Shown here: positions 18,473 through 28,800 of the stretch, piece after piece
Layout of the letters: the number at the start of each line of letters is the position of its first letter
How positions within the stretch are numbered: position 1 is the first letter of the stretch
The notes under the pieces: model-generated
Told to the model about the DNA's origin: nothing
The model's database searches: none
What the model saw: the letters and a program-made list of their open reading frames with translations, nothing else
Made by a program: the position numbers and the translations under genes
Assembly: GCA_964016885.1 (NCBI GenBank)
Contig: OZ024759.1
Span: 3,368,285-3,432,284 of the forward strand
From: Eledone cirrhosa
Taxonomy: Eukaryota > Mollusca > Cephalopoda > Octopoda > Eledonidae
Length of the DNA stretch: 64,000 nt
Direction of reading: 5' to 3'

Positions 18473-18620
18473 TCAGGTCAGGTTTCTGCTTGCTACTGGT
18501 ACCTTATAACTCAGTACAACCTGCTTCATGGTAGAGTAGGCGGTGACTAAAACAGTTCCCCTACCAAACCAGGGTCTAGTGGGGGAGCTGGTTTAGGGGA
18601 ACCCCAGCAGCACAAAATGA
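18473..18620. repeat. Interspersed repeat related to 3263-3440
   Basis: GCTACTGGTACCTTATAACT, CAGTACAACCTGCTTCATGG and GGCGGTGACTAAAACAG align in order with 3278-3350. It is a diverged member of the family that makes the 534-bp duplications. Confidence 0.6.
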
Positions 18621-18879
18621 TGAGCTGTTAAAGTTCTATCTCATAAGAGACTTTTAATGATAGAGGCCCCAGTCAAGTTGTTACAGCTCACATGTGTTAG
18701 TTTAGCTGATCCCCTACATGGTTCTATCTCAGAGGCGATTTCTCAGCTGTTTTAATGAAAAACAATATGAAAAAATGTGCCCTGGTTAAGATACATAAAA
18801 TTTCATGAGAATAAATTCTTACATTTATCGTCATTATATGTTCATTTTTTTAAATGTTTGCAGGGATTGAATGGATCTT
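18621..18879. other. No recognised feature
   Basis: Unique-looking intronic DNA on the FAS1 gene; no motif seen. Confidence 0.4.
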
Positions 18880-19260
18880 ATCTAGCAGAGTTTCCCTCCA
18901 CAGTTCCTTAGTGATCTCTGTGAGGTTCACTCCATCTCATCTGCCCAAGTCTTCCTCTACTTCTTTCCATCGAGATCTCTTGGCACTTCTTCACCCAACA
19001 ATCATCATCCATATGCCTCACATGTCCATACCAGCAGAGAACACTACATCTGAATCCTCATATCTAATTATTATTTCAGCTCATCTGAGCTTTGACTTCC
19101 ATGCACATTAACATCACACATCCATTAGAACATGTTTGACTCATTTCTCTTCAGACATTGCATATCTTCTCTATTTACTGCCCATGTCTCATTACATGCA
19201 GCACCATACTTTGTATTTAGCCAGAATACAGCCTACCGACCATACAACATTATACAGCCA
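18880..19260 (-). pseudogene. Strongly decayed LINE tail
   Basis: On the minus strand short pieces such as GHVRHMDDDCWVKKC and SMERSRGRLGQMRW recall the GHVMRMKDDSCIKRC and GRPKKTW segments of the LINE at 9677. Many stops and shifts; the oldest of the four copies. Confidence 0.55.
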
Positions 19261-19281
19261 TCATTCACTGACAATTCTCCA

Positions 19282-19592
19282 TGGTTATAAAGGCCCCCAT
19301 CAGTCTCTAATGATCATGGTTTTGTACCTAGAAAGTTTCCCTCCAAGGAATAAGCCTGGGCAAGGTTTGTTTGTGGAAGACCAGCAGTCGCCCATGCATA
19401 CCAGCCTCCCTTCTCCATGCCACCGATGATGTCCAAGGCAAAGGCAATGGTTGAGACAGCTTGGCACCAGTGACGTCGCAACTCATTTACAGCTGAGTAA
19501 ACTGGAGCAATGTGAAATAAACTCAGTCTGAGAATTGAACTCACAATCTCTCAATTGCAAGCCCAACACTCTAAGCACTAAGCCGTGGTTAT
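19282..19592 (-). mobile_element. tRNA-derived SINE, second subfamily
   Basis: On the minus strand a tRNA-like head (GGCTTAGTGCTTAGAGTG, then a GAGTTCAATTCTCAG B box) is followed by TTTATTTCACATTGCTCC as in the SINE at 17,434. A different 3' part follows (GCGACGTCACTGGTGCCAAG, GACTGCTGGTCTTCCAC). It lies about 115 bp past the donor of the 19,708 exon. Confidence 0.8.
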
Positions 19593-19707
19593 ACAACATC
19601 AGATTTCATATGTAGGTAACATACAACCTCTCTTTCCTATGTAGAGAGAAACCATTCATTGTCAAGAGAGAAGCTCCCAGAACATATATACATTAAGCTA
19701 TACTTAC

Positions 19708-19933
19708 ATGTGTAAGTACATTGACATTGCTCCAAATCTCCTTGCCGATATTATGTCTCATCATTATCTCTATAGCAGTTCCATTAGGAATCAATATGGT
19801 GTAATCACATTTCTGGAAGCCACACTGTGCATAATCTTTGGGCAGATAAGCCTGGCTATTGTGGCTGTTTGAAGTTTTATCATCAGTCAGTTCATGTTGT
19901 AGTCCAGTTACACGTAAAGCAGAAAATGGTTGC
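19708..19933 (-). CDS. FAS1-domain protein, internal exon
   Basis: The acceptor is (ATT)n TTGTTAG at 19,934; the first G completes an ATG codon begun by the 21,274 exon. Then come 75 codons and the donor CAT/GTAAGT. It encodes the first third of a FAS1 domain: QPFSALRVTGLQHELTDD, a linker, CDYTILIPNGTAIEIMM (the YT-FAPTN-like block) and WSNVNVLTH leading to the conserved His of the H1 region. It ends in phase 0 to match the 11,367 exon. A SINE ends only about 10 bp upstream of the acceptor, so the usual pyrimidine tract is replaced by an ATT run. This acceptor is weaker than the other two. Confidence 0.8.
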
Positions 19934-19942
19934 CTAACAAAT

Positions 19943-20122
19943 AATAATAATGGTTTCTGATTTAAGCACAAGGCCAACAATTTGGGGGAATGGGAAAGTT
20001 CATTAAATTTACACCATAAGGATGAAAGGCAAAGCTAATCTCGGTGGGATTTGAGCTCAGAACGTAACTATGCCGCTAAGCATGTTATCCGACACTCTAC
20101 CGATTCTGCCAATCCACTGCCC
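19943..20122 (-). mobile_element. tRNA-derived SINE beside a splice acceptor
   Basis: The minus strand reads GGCAGTGGATTGGCAGAATC, CGGTAGAGTGTCGG, a B box GAGCTCAAATCCCACC and CTTTGCCTTTCATCCTTATG, the family of 7072 and 8955. The 3' end meets an (ATT)n run that also contains the acceptor of the 19,933 exon; an ATT-rich run on the other side suggests the target duplication. Confidence 0.82.
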
Positions 20123-20129
20123 TGTGGTA

Positions 20130-20784
20130 GTAGTAATAGTAATAATAATACCTGTCCTGCACAAACAACAATATAACTCTCAAAGAAACTGAGAAATTAA
20201 TCAAATATAAAGATTTGGAGACAGAAATAAGCTGAATATGGATGTTGAAAACAGAAACAATTCCCCTAGTAATAGGGAATGATTTAAAAAACAATACAGA
20301 TACATAAGTAAAGTCCCATGACAAATATATATAACATGCTGAAAATAACACTACTAGATACTATAAACATATTACAATTTGTGAGGATATAAAAATGATA
20401 TATTTTCCTTATTTCACACGAGAATACTCTTTGTTCTAAAGCTAGTCTTGTTAACCACTCATGGCTACATGAACTAAGGTAAGTTAATAACAGCTCATTC
20501 AAGGACCATATGTTGGCTCATGTAGCATACATTTATCTTGATTCTCAATTGCATTTAACTGAGAAGCGACATCTATGTCGTGGTAAACCTGTTGATGGTC
20601 TGAAGAGACACGTGACTGAAGACAATATTGTCTTTATTATGCATTGCTTTTAAAGCTAAAAATCATCAGATGTCAAAAATATTAGAGACAAAAAATGATG
20701 TCAACAACTACAACAATAAGAAAATGAGGGAGATATGACAAAACAAGTAAAAGAAAACATTAGATTGATTAATATTTCAGAGTT
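20130..20784. other. Intronic DNA without recognised gene
   Basis: Ordinary AT-rich sequence. A 16-bp palindrome AAGACAATATTGTCTT lies near 20,617-20,632, followed by TTATTATGCATTGCTTTT, which looks like part of a dispersed repeat. A CTGTTGATGGTCTGAAGAGA stretch just upstream faintly recalls a hammerhead but lacks GAAA. Confidence 0.4.
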
Positions 20785-21115
20785 GTACTTGTCTAGCAGA
20801 TGTCTTGATCTGAGACTGTGTTGTAAATGTCTGGCAGATGACTTGATCTGAGACTGTTGTACATGTCTGGCAGTTGACTTGATCTGAGACTGTGTTGTAC
20901 ATGTCTGGCAGATGACTTGATTCTGAGACTGTGTTGTACATGTATACCAGATGATTGATCTGAGACTATGTTGTACATGTCTGACATATGACTTGATCTG
21001 AGACTGTGTTGTACATGTCTGACAAGTGACTTGATCTGAGTGTGTTGTACATGTCTGGCAGGTGAGTTGATCCGAGACTGTGTTGGTGTGTATATGTCTG
21101 GCAGGTGACCATGTC
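20785..21115. repeat. 36-39 bp minisatellite, about 8 units
   Basis: Units TTGATCTGAGACTGTGTTGT followed by ACATGTCTGGCAGATGAC start at 20,805, 20,843, 20,879, 20,917 and on to about 21,068. It lies in the intron between the 21,274 and 19,933 FAS1 exons, only 160 bp from the former. Confidence 0.9.
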
Positions 21116-21273
21116 ATTGATAGAGCCTCACTATCAGTGACTGTGTCAGTGACACGGTCATAAAATATGCAATGAAAATTTTGACACTAAGAAATGTAAA
21201 AATAAATGTAAAAATAAATGACTAATTTTAACTAATTAGTCAAAAATAAATGAAAAAAAAAAAAAAATTTTAC

Positions 21274-21424
21274 ATTTGAAGCCAAGGGTGATTATAGATG
21301 AGACTGGGTATATCCAAATCAGGAATGCCAAATACTTTATCAATCTTTTGAATGAGGCCGTTAGTACAACCAATGTCTGCAGTAATTAGTTTAGCTTGGA
21401 CACCGGCACCATCAACATAACGAT
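21274..21424 (-). CDS. FAS1-domain protein, most 5' exon in window
   Basis: A strong acceptor TTCTGTCTCCACAG precedes 2 + 147 + 2 bases, then donor AAAT/GTAAAA. It encodes [17 protein letters not shown] and the FAS1 H2 hallmark [17 protein letters not shown], then YNHPWLQ leading to the next domain. It is therefore the end of one FAS1 domain joined to the next, as in multi-FAS1 proteins. The codon split at its 3' end is completed by the G of the 19,933 exon (ATG, Met). It starts with the last two bases of a codon, so at least one exon lies upstream, beyond the minisatellite that begins 55 bp away. Reading on without splicing gives TAA at 21,272-21,270. Confidence 0.82.
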
Positions 21425-21477
21425 CTGTGGAGACAGAAATTATAAAACAACAATGTCTTAGCAATGATTTAACACGT

Positions 21478-21742
21478 GTGTATGTGTACGAATGTGTGAG
21501 TGTGTGTGCATATGAGTGTCTATATGTATATGTGCGCATGTGTACATGTGTTTATGTGTGTCAACAAGAATATGTATCTGTGTGCATATGTATATTTGTG
21601 TGTGTGTGTGTGTGCGTATGTGTCTATGTGTGTTGTGTGTCTATGTGTGTGTGTCTATGTGTCTACGTTTATGTGTCTCCATGTATATGTGTATGTGTGA
21701 GTATGTATGTGTGTCTAAGTATATATGTGTCTGTGAGTGAGC
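21478..21742. repeat. TG-rich seed zone of the minisatellite
   Basis: Irregular TGTG, TATG and GTGTCTATGTGTGT text grades rightward into recognisable unit pieces (GTGTCTAC first near 21,660). No fixed period yet. It looks like the ancestral edge from which the 17-bp unit was amplified. Confidence 0.75.
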
Positions 21743-21816
21743 GTGTCTACAGAGCCTGTGTGGCTACAATGTCTGTGTGTCTACAGAGCCTGTGTGGCTA
21801 CAATGTCTGTGTGTCT
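21743..21816. repeat. 34-bp dimer at array start
   Basis: CTACAGAGCCTGTGTGGCTA plus CAATGTCTGTGTGT repeats twice (GAGCCTGTGTGGC at about 21,751 and 21,785). These GAGCC/GGC variants are not seen again to the right, so the left edge keeps its own unit types. Confidence 0.75.
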
Positions 21817-21999
21817 ACAGTGTCTGTGTGGCTACAGTGTCTGTGTCTACAGTGACTGTGTGTCTACAATGTCTGTGTGTCTACAATGTCTGTGTGTCTA
21901 CAATGTCTGTGTGTCTACAGTGCCTGTGTCTACAGTGTCTGTGTGTCTACAGTGTCTGTGTCTACAGTGTCTGTGTGTCTACAGTGTCTGTGTGTCTAC

Positions 22000-24900
22000 A
22001 ATGTCTGTGTGTCTACAATGTCTGTGTGTCTACAATGTCTGTGTGTCTACAGTGTCTGTGTGTCTACAGTGTCTGTGTATCTACAGTGTCTGTGTGTCTA
22101 CAGTGACTGTGTGTCTACAATGTCTGTGTGTCTACAATGTCTGTGTCTACAGTGTCTGTGTATCTACAGTGTCTGTGTGTCTACAATGCCTGTGTCTCTA
22201 CATTGTCTGTGTCTACAGTGACTGTGTGTCTACAGTGTCTGTGTGTCTACAATATGTGTCTACAGTGTCTGTGTCTACAGTGTCTGTGTGTCTACACTGT
22301 CTGTCTGTCTACAGTGTTTGTGTATCTACAGTGTCTGTGTGTCTACAATGTATGTGTGTCTACAGTGTCTGTGTGTCTACGTCTGTGTGTCTACAGTGTC
22401 TGTGTGTCTACAGTGTATGTGTCTCTACATTGTCTGTGTGTCTACAGTGTCTGTGTCTACAGTGTCTGTGTGTCTACAGTGTCTGTGTGTCTACAGTGTC
22501 TGTGTGTCTACAGTGTCTGTGTGTCTACAGTGTCTGTGTCTACAGTGTCTGTCTGTCTACAGTGTCTGTGTCTACAGTGTCTGTGTGTCTACAATGTCTG
22601 TGTGTCTACAATGTCTGTGTGTCTACAGTGTCTGTGTCTACAGTGTCTGTGTGTCTACAGTGTCTGTGTGTCTACAGTGTCTGTGTCTACAGTGTCTGTG
22701 TGTCCACAGTGTCTGTGTCTACAGTGTCTGTGTGTCTACAGTGTCTGTGTCTACAGTGTCTGTGTGTCTACAGTGTCTGTGTCTACAGTGTCTGTGTGTC
22801 TACAGTGTCTGTGTGTCTACAATGTCTGTGTGTCTACAATGTCTGTGTGTCTACAGTGTCTGTGTATCTACAGTGTCTGTGTGTCTACAGTGACTGTGTG
22901 TCTACAATGTCTGTGTGTCTACAATGTCTGTGTCTACAGTGTCTGTGTATCTACAGTGTCTGTGTGTCTACAATGCCTGTGTCTCTACATTGTCTGTGTC
23001 TACAGTGTCTGTGTGTCTACAATGTCTGTGTGTCTACAATGTCTGTGTCTCTACAGTGTCTGTGTGTCTACAATGTCTGTGTGTTTACAATGTCTGTGTC
23101 TACAGTGTCTGTGTGTCTACAGTGTCTGTGTGTCTACAATATCTGTGTGTCTACAATATCTGTGTGTCTACAGTGTCTGTATCTACAGTGTCTGTGTCTC
23201 TACAGTGTCTGTGTCTACAATGTCTGTGTGTCTAAGGTGTCTGTGTGTCTACAGTGTCTGTGTGTCTACAATGTCTGTGTGTCTACAGTGACTGTGTGTC
23301 TACAGTGTCTGTGTGTCTAAAATGTCTGTGTCTACAGTTTCTGTGTGTCTACAGTGTCTGTGTGTCTACAATGTCTGTGTCTACAGTGTCTGTGTCTACA
23401 GTGTCTGTGTGTCTAAAATGTCTGTGTCTACAGTGACTGTGTGTCTACAGTGTCTACAATGTTTGTGTGTCTACAGTGTCTCTGTGTCTACAATGCCTGT
23501 GTCTACAGTGCCTGTGTCTACAATGACTGTGTGTCTACAGTGTCTGTGTGTCTACAGTGTCTGTGTCTACAGTGTCTGTGTGTCTACAGTGTCTGTGTGT
23601 CTACAGTGTCTGTGTGTCTACAGTGTCTCTGTGTCTACAATGCCTGTGTCTACAGTGCCTGTGTCTACAATGTCTGTGTGTCTACAGTGTCTGTGTCTAC
23701 AGTGTCTGTATGTCTACAGTGTCTGTGTGTCTACAATGTCTGTGTGTCTACAATGTCTGTGTGTCTACAATGTCTGTGTGTCTACAATGTCTGTGTGTCT
23801 ACAATGTCTGTGTGTCTACAGTGTCTGTGTGTCTACAGTGTCTGTGTGTCTACAGTGTCTGTGTGTCTACAGTGACTGTATATACAGTGTCTGTGTGTCT
23901 ACAGTGTCTGTGTGTCTACAGTGTCTGTGTGTCTACAATGTCTGTGTCTACAGTGTCTGTGTGTCTAAAATGTCTGTGTCTACAGTTACTGTGTGTCTAC
24001 AGTGTCTGTGTGTCTACAATGTCTGTGTGTCTACAGTGTCTGTGTGTCTACAGTGTCTGTGTGTCTACAATGTCTGTGTGTCTACAATGTCTGTGTGTCT
24101 ACAGTGTCTGTGTGTCTACAGTGTCTGTGTGTCTACAGTGTCTGTGTCTACAGTGTCTGTGTGTCTACAGTGTCTGTGTGTCTACAATGTCTGTGTGTCT
24201 ACAGTGTCTGTGTGTCTACAGTGTCTGTGTGTCTACAGTGTATGTGTCTACAGTGACTGTGTGTCTACAGTGTCTGTGTGTCTACAATGTTTGTGTGTCT
24301 ACAGTGTCTCTGTGTCTACAATGCCTGTGTCTACAGTGCCTGTGTCAACAGTGCCTGTGTCTACAATGTCTGTGTGTCTACAGTGTCTGTGTGTCTACAG
24401 TGTCTGTGTGTCTACAGTGTCTGTGTCTACAGTGTCTGTGTGTCTACAATGTCTTTGTGTCTACAATGTCTGTGTGTCTACAGTGTCTGTGTCTACAGTG
24501 TCTGTGTGTCTACAGTGTCTGTGTCTACAGTGTCTGTGTGTCTACAGTGTCTGTGTGTCTACAGTGTCTGTGTCTACAGTGTCTGTGTGTCTACAGTGTC
24601 TGTGTCTACAGTGTCTGTGTGTCTACAGTGTCTGTGTGTCTACAATGTCTGTGTGTCTACAATGTCTGTGTGTCTACAGTGTCTGTGTGTCTACAGTGTC
24701 TGTGTGTCTACAGTGTCTGTGTGTCTACAGTGACTGTGTATCTACAGTGTCTGTGTGTCTACAATGCCTGTGTCTCTACATTGTCTGTGTCTACAGTGTC
24801 TGTGTGTCTACAATGTCTGTGTGTCTACAGTGTCTGTGTGTCTACAGTGTCTGTGTGTCTACAATGTCTGTGTCTCTACATTGTCTGTGTCTCTACAGTG

Positions 24901-25850
24901 TCTCTGTCTACAGTGTCTGTGTGTCTACAATGTCTGTGTGTCTACAATGTCTGTGTGTCTACAATGTCTGTGTGTCTACAATGTCTGTGTGTCTACAATG
25001 TCTGTGTGTCTACAGTGTCTCTGTGTCTACAGTGTCTGTGTGTCTACAGTGTCTGTGTTTCTACAGTGTCTGTGTGTCTACAGTGTCTGTGTGTGTACAG
25101 TGTCTGTGTCTACTGTGTCTACAGTGTCTGTGTCTACAGTGTCTGAGTCTACAATGTCTGTGTGTCTACAGTGTCTGTGTGTGTACAGTGTCTGTGTCTA
25201 CAGTGTCTGAGTCTACAATGTCTGTGTGTCTACAATGCCTGTGTCTACAGTGTCCGTGTGTCTGTGTCTACAGTGTCTGTGTCTACAATACCTGTGTCTA
25301 CAGTGTCTGTGTGTCTACAGTCTCTGAGTCTACAATGTCTGTGTGTCTACAATGCCTGTGTCTACAGTGTCCGTGTGTCTGTGTCTACAGTGTCTGTGAA
25401 TACAATGCCTGTGTCTACAGTGTCTGTGTGTCTGTGTCTACAGTGTCTGAGTCTACAATGTCTGTGTGTCTACAGTGTCTGTGTCTACAATGTCTGTGTC
25501 TACAGTGTCCGTGTGTCTGTCTACAGTGTCTGTGTGTCTACAGTGTCTGTGTCTACAGTGACTGTGTGTCTACAGTGTCTGTGTGTCTACAATATGTGTC
25601 TACAGTGTCTGTGTCTACAGTGTCTGTGTGTCTACACTGTCTGTCTGTCTACAGTGTTTGTGTATCTACAGTGTCTGTGTGTCTACAATGTATGTGTGTC
25701 TACAGTGTCTGTGTGTCTACGTCTGTGTGTCTACAGTGTCTGTGTGTCTACAGTGTATGTGTCTCTACATTGTCTGTGTGTCTACAGTGTCTGTGTCTAC
25801 AGTGTCTGTGTGTCTACAGTGTCTGTGTGTCTACAGTGTCTGTGTGTCTA
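22000..25850. repeat. Higher-order block A, copy 1
   Basis: Landmarks recur at 27,500-31,250 with an offset that drifts 5493, 5476, 5459, 5442, then 5457. Four of these five offsets differ by exactly 17 bp, the last by 15 bp, that is, whole units gained or lost. Confidence 0.75.
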
Positions 25851-28800
25851 CAGTGTCTGTGTGTCTACAGTGTCTGTGTCTACAGTGTCTGTCTGTCTAC
25901 AGTGTCTGTGTCTACAGTGTCTGTGTGTCTACAATGTCTGTGTGTCTACAATGTCTGTGTGTCTACAGTGTCTGTGTCTACAGTGTCTGTGTGTCTACAG
26001 TGTCTGTGTGTCTACAGTGTCTGTGTCCACAGTGTCTGTGTCTACAGTGTCTGTGTGTCTACAGTGTCTGTGTCTACAGTGTCTGTGTGTCTACAGTGTC
26101 TGTGTCTACAGTGTCTGTGTGTCTACAGTGTCTGTGTGTCTACAATGTCTGTGTGTCTACAATGTCTGTGTGTCTACAGTGTCTGTGTATCTACAGTGTC
26201 TGTGTGTCTACAGTGACTGTGTGTCTACAATGTCTGTGTGTCTACAATGTCTGTGTGTCTACAATGTCTGTGTGTCTACAATGTCTGTGTGTCTACAATG
26301 TCTGTGTGTCTACAATGTCTGTGTGTCTACAATGTCTGTGTGTCTACAGTGTCTGTGTGTCTACAGTGTCTGTGTGTCTACAGTGTCTGTGTTTCTACAG
26401 TGTCTGTGTGTCTACAGTGTCTGTGTGTGTACAGTGTCTGTGTCTACTGTGTCTACAGTGTCTGTGTCTACAGTGTCTGAGTCTACAATGTCTGTGTGTC
26501 TACAGTGTCTGTGTGTGTACAGTGTCTGTGTCTACAGTGTCTGAGTCTACAATGTCTGTGTGTCTACAATGCCTGTGTCTACAGTGTCCGTGTGTCTGTG
26601 TCTACAGTGTCTGTGTCTACAATACCTGTGTCTACAGTGTCTGTGTGTCTACAGTCTCTGAGTCTACAATGTCTGTGTGTCTACAATGCCTGTGTCTACA
26701 GTGTCCGTGTGTCTGTGTCTACAGTGTCTGTGAATACAATGCCTGTGTCTACAGTGTCTGTGTGTCTGTGTCTACAGTGTCTGTGTCTACAGTGTCTGAG
26801 TCTACAATGTCTGTGTGTCTACAGTGTCTGTGTCTACAATGTCTGTGTCTACAGTGTCCGTGTGTCTGTCTACAGTGTCTGTGTGTCTACAGTGTCTGTG
26901 TCTACAGTGACTGTGTGTCTACAGTGTCTGTGTGTCTACAATATGTGTCTACAGTGTCTGTGTCTACAGTGTCTGTGTGTCTACACTGTCTGTCTGTCTA
27001 CAGTGTTTGTGTATCTACAGTGTCTGTGTGTCTACAATGTATGTGTGTCTACAGTGTCTGTGTGTCTACGTCTGTGTGTCTACAGTGTCTGTGTGTCTAC
27101 AGTGTATGTGTCTCTACATTGTCTGTGTGTCTACAGTGTCTGTGTCTACAGTGTCTGTGTGTCTACAGTGTCTGTGTGTCTACAGTGTCTGTGTGTCTAC
27201 AGTGTCTGTGTGTCTACAGTGTCTGTGTCTACAGTGTCTGTCTGTCTACAGTGTCTGTGTCTACAGTGTCTGTGTGTCTACAATGTCTGTGTGTCTACAA
27301 TGTCTGTGTGTCTACAGTGTCTGTGTCTACAGTGTCTGTGTGTCTACAGTGTCTGTGTCTACAGTGTCTGTGTGTCCACAGTGTCTGTGTCTACAGTGTC
27401 TGTGTGTCTACAGTGTCTGTGTCTACAGTGTCTGTGTGTCTACAGTGTCTGTGTCTACAGTGTCTGTGTGTCTACAGTGTCTGTGTGTCTACAATGTCTG
27501 TGTGTCTACAATGTCTGTGTGTCTACAATGTCTGTGTGTCTACAGTGTCTGTGTGTCTACAGTGTCTGTGTATCTACAGTGTCTGTGTGTCTACAGTGAC
27601 TGTGTGTCTACAATGTCTGTGTGTCTACAATGTCTGTGTCTACAGTGTCTGTGTATCTACAGTGTCTGTGTGTCTACAATGCCTGTGTCTCTACATTGTC
27701 TGTGTCTACAGTGACTGTGTGTCTACAGTGTCTGTGTGTCTACAATATGTGTCTACAGTGTCTGTGTCTACAGTGTCTGTGTGTCTACACTGTCTGTCTG
27801 TCTACAGTGTTTGTGTATCTACAGTGTCTGTGTGTCTACAATGTATGTGTGTCTACAGTGTCTGTGTGTCTACGTCTGTGTGTCTACAGTGTCTGTGTGT
27901 CTACAGTGTATGTGTCTCTACATTGTCTGTGTGTCTACAGTGTCTGTGTCTACAGTGTCTGTGTGTCTACAGTGTCTGTGTGTCTACAGTGTCTGTGTGT
28001 CTACAGTGTCTCTGTGTCTACAGTGTCTGTGTCTACAGTGTCTGTCTGTCTACAGTGTCTGTGTCTACAGTGTCTGTGTGTCTACAATGTCTGTGTGTCT
28101 ACAATGTCTGTGTGTCTACAGTGTCTGTGTCTACAGTGTCTGTGTGTCTACAGTGTCTGTGTGTCTACAGTGTCTGTGTCTACAGTGTCTGTGTGTCCAC
28201 AGTGTCTGTGTCTACAGTGTCTGTGTCTACAGTGTCTGTGTGTCTACAGTGTCTGTGTCTACAGTGTCTGTGTGTCTACAGTGTCTGTGTGTCTACAATG
28301 TCTGTGTGTCTACAATGTCTGTGTGTCTACAGTGTCTGTGTATCTACAGTGTCTGTGTGTCTACAGTGACTGTGTGTCTACAATGTCTGTGTGTCTACAA
28401 TGTCTGTGTCTACAGTGTCTGTGTATCTACAGTGTCTGTGTGTCTACAATGCCTGTGTCTCTACATTGTCTGTGTCTACAGTGTCTGTGTGTCTACAATG
28501 TCTGTGTGTCTACAATGTCTGTGTCTCTACAGTGTCTGTGTGTCTACAATGTCTGTGTGTTTACAATGTCTGTGTCTACAGTGTCTGTGTGTCTACAGTG
28601 TCTGTGTGTCTACAATATCTGTGTGTCTACAATATCTGTGTGTCTACAGTGTCTGTATCTACAGTGTCTGTGTCTCTACAGTGTCTGTGTCTACAATGTC
28701 TGTGTGTCTAAGGTGTCTGTGTGTCTACAGTGTCTGTGTGTCTACAATGTCTGTGTGTCTACAGTGACTGTGTGTCTACAGTGTCTGTGTGTCTAAAATG

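Noticed and set aside
20580..20640. Possible third hammerhead (CTGTTGATGGTCTGAAGAGA)
   Set aside because: There is a short GTC/GAC stem, but the core is altered and no GAAA follows, so it falls well short of the two arm copies.
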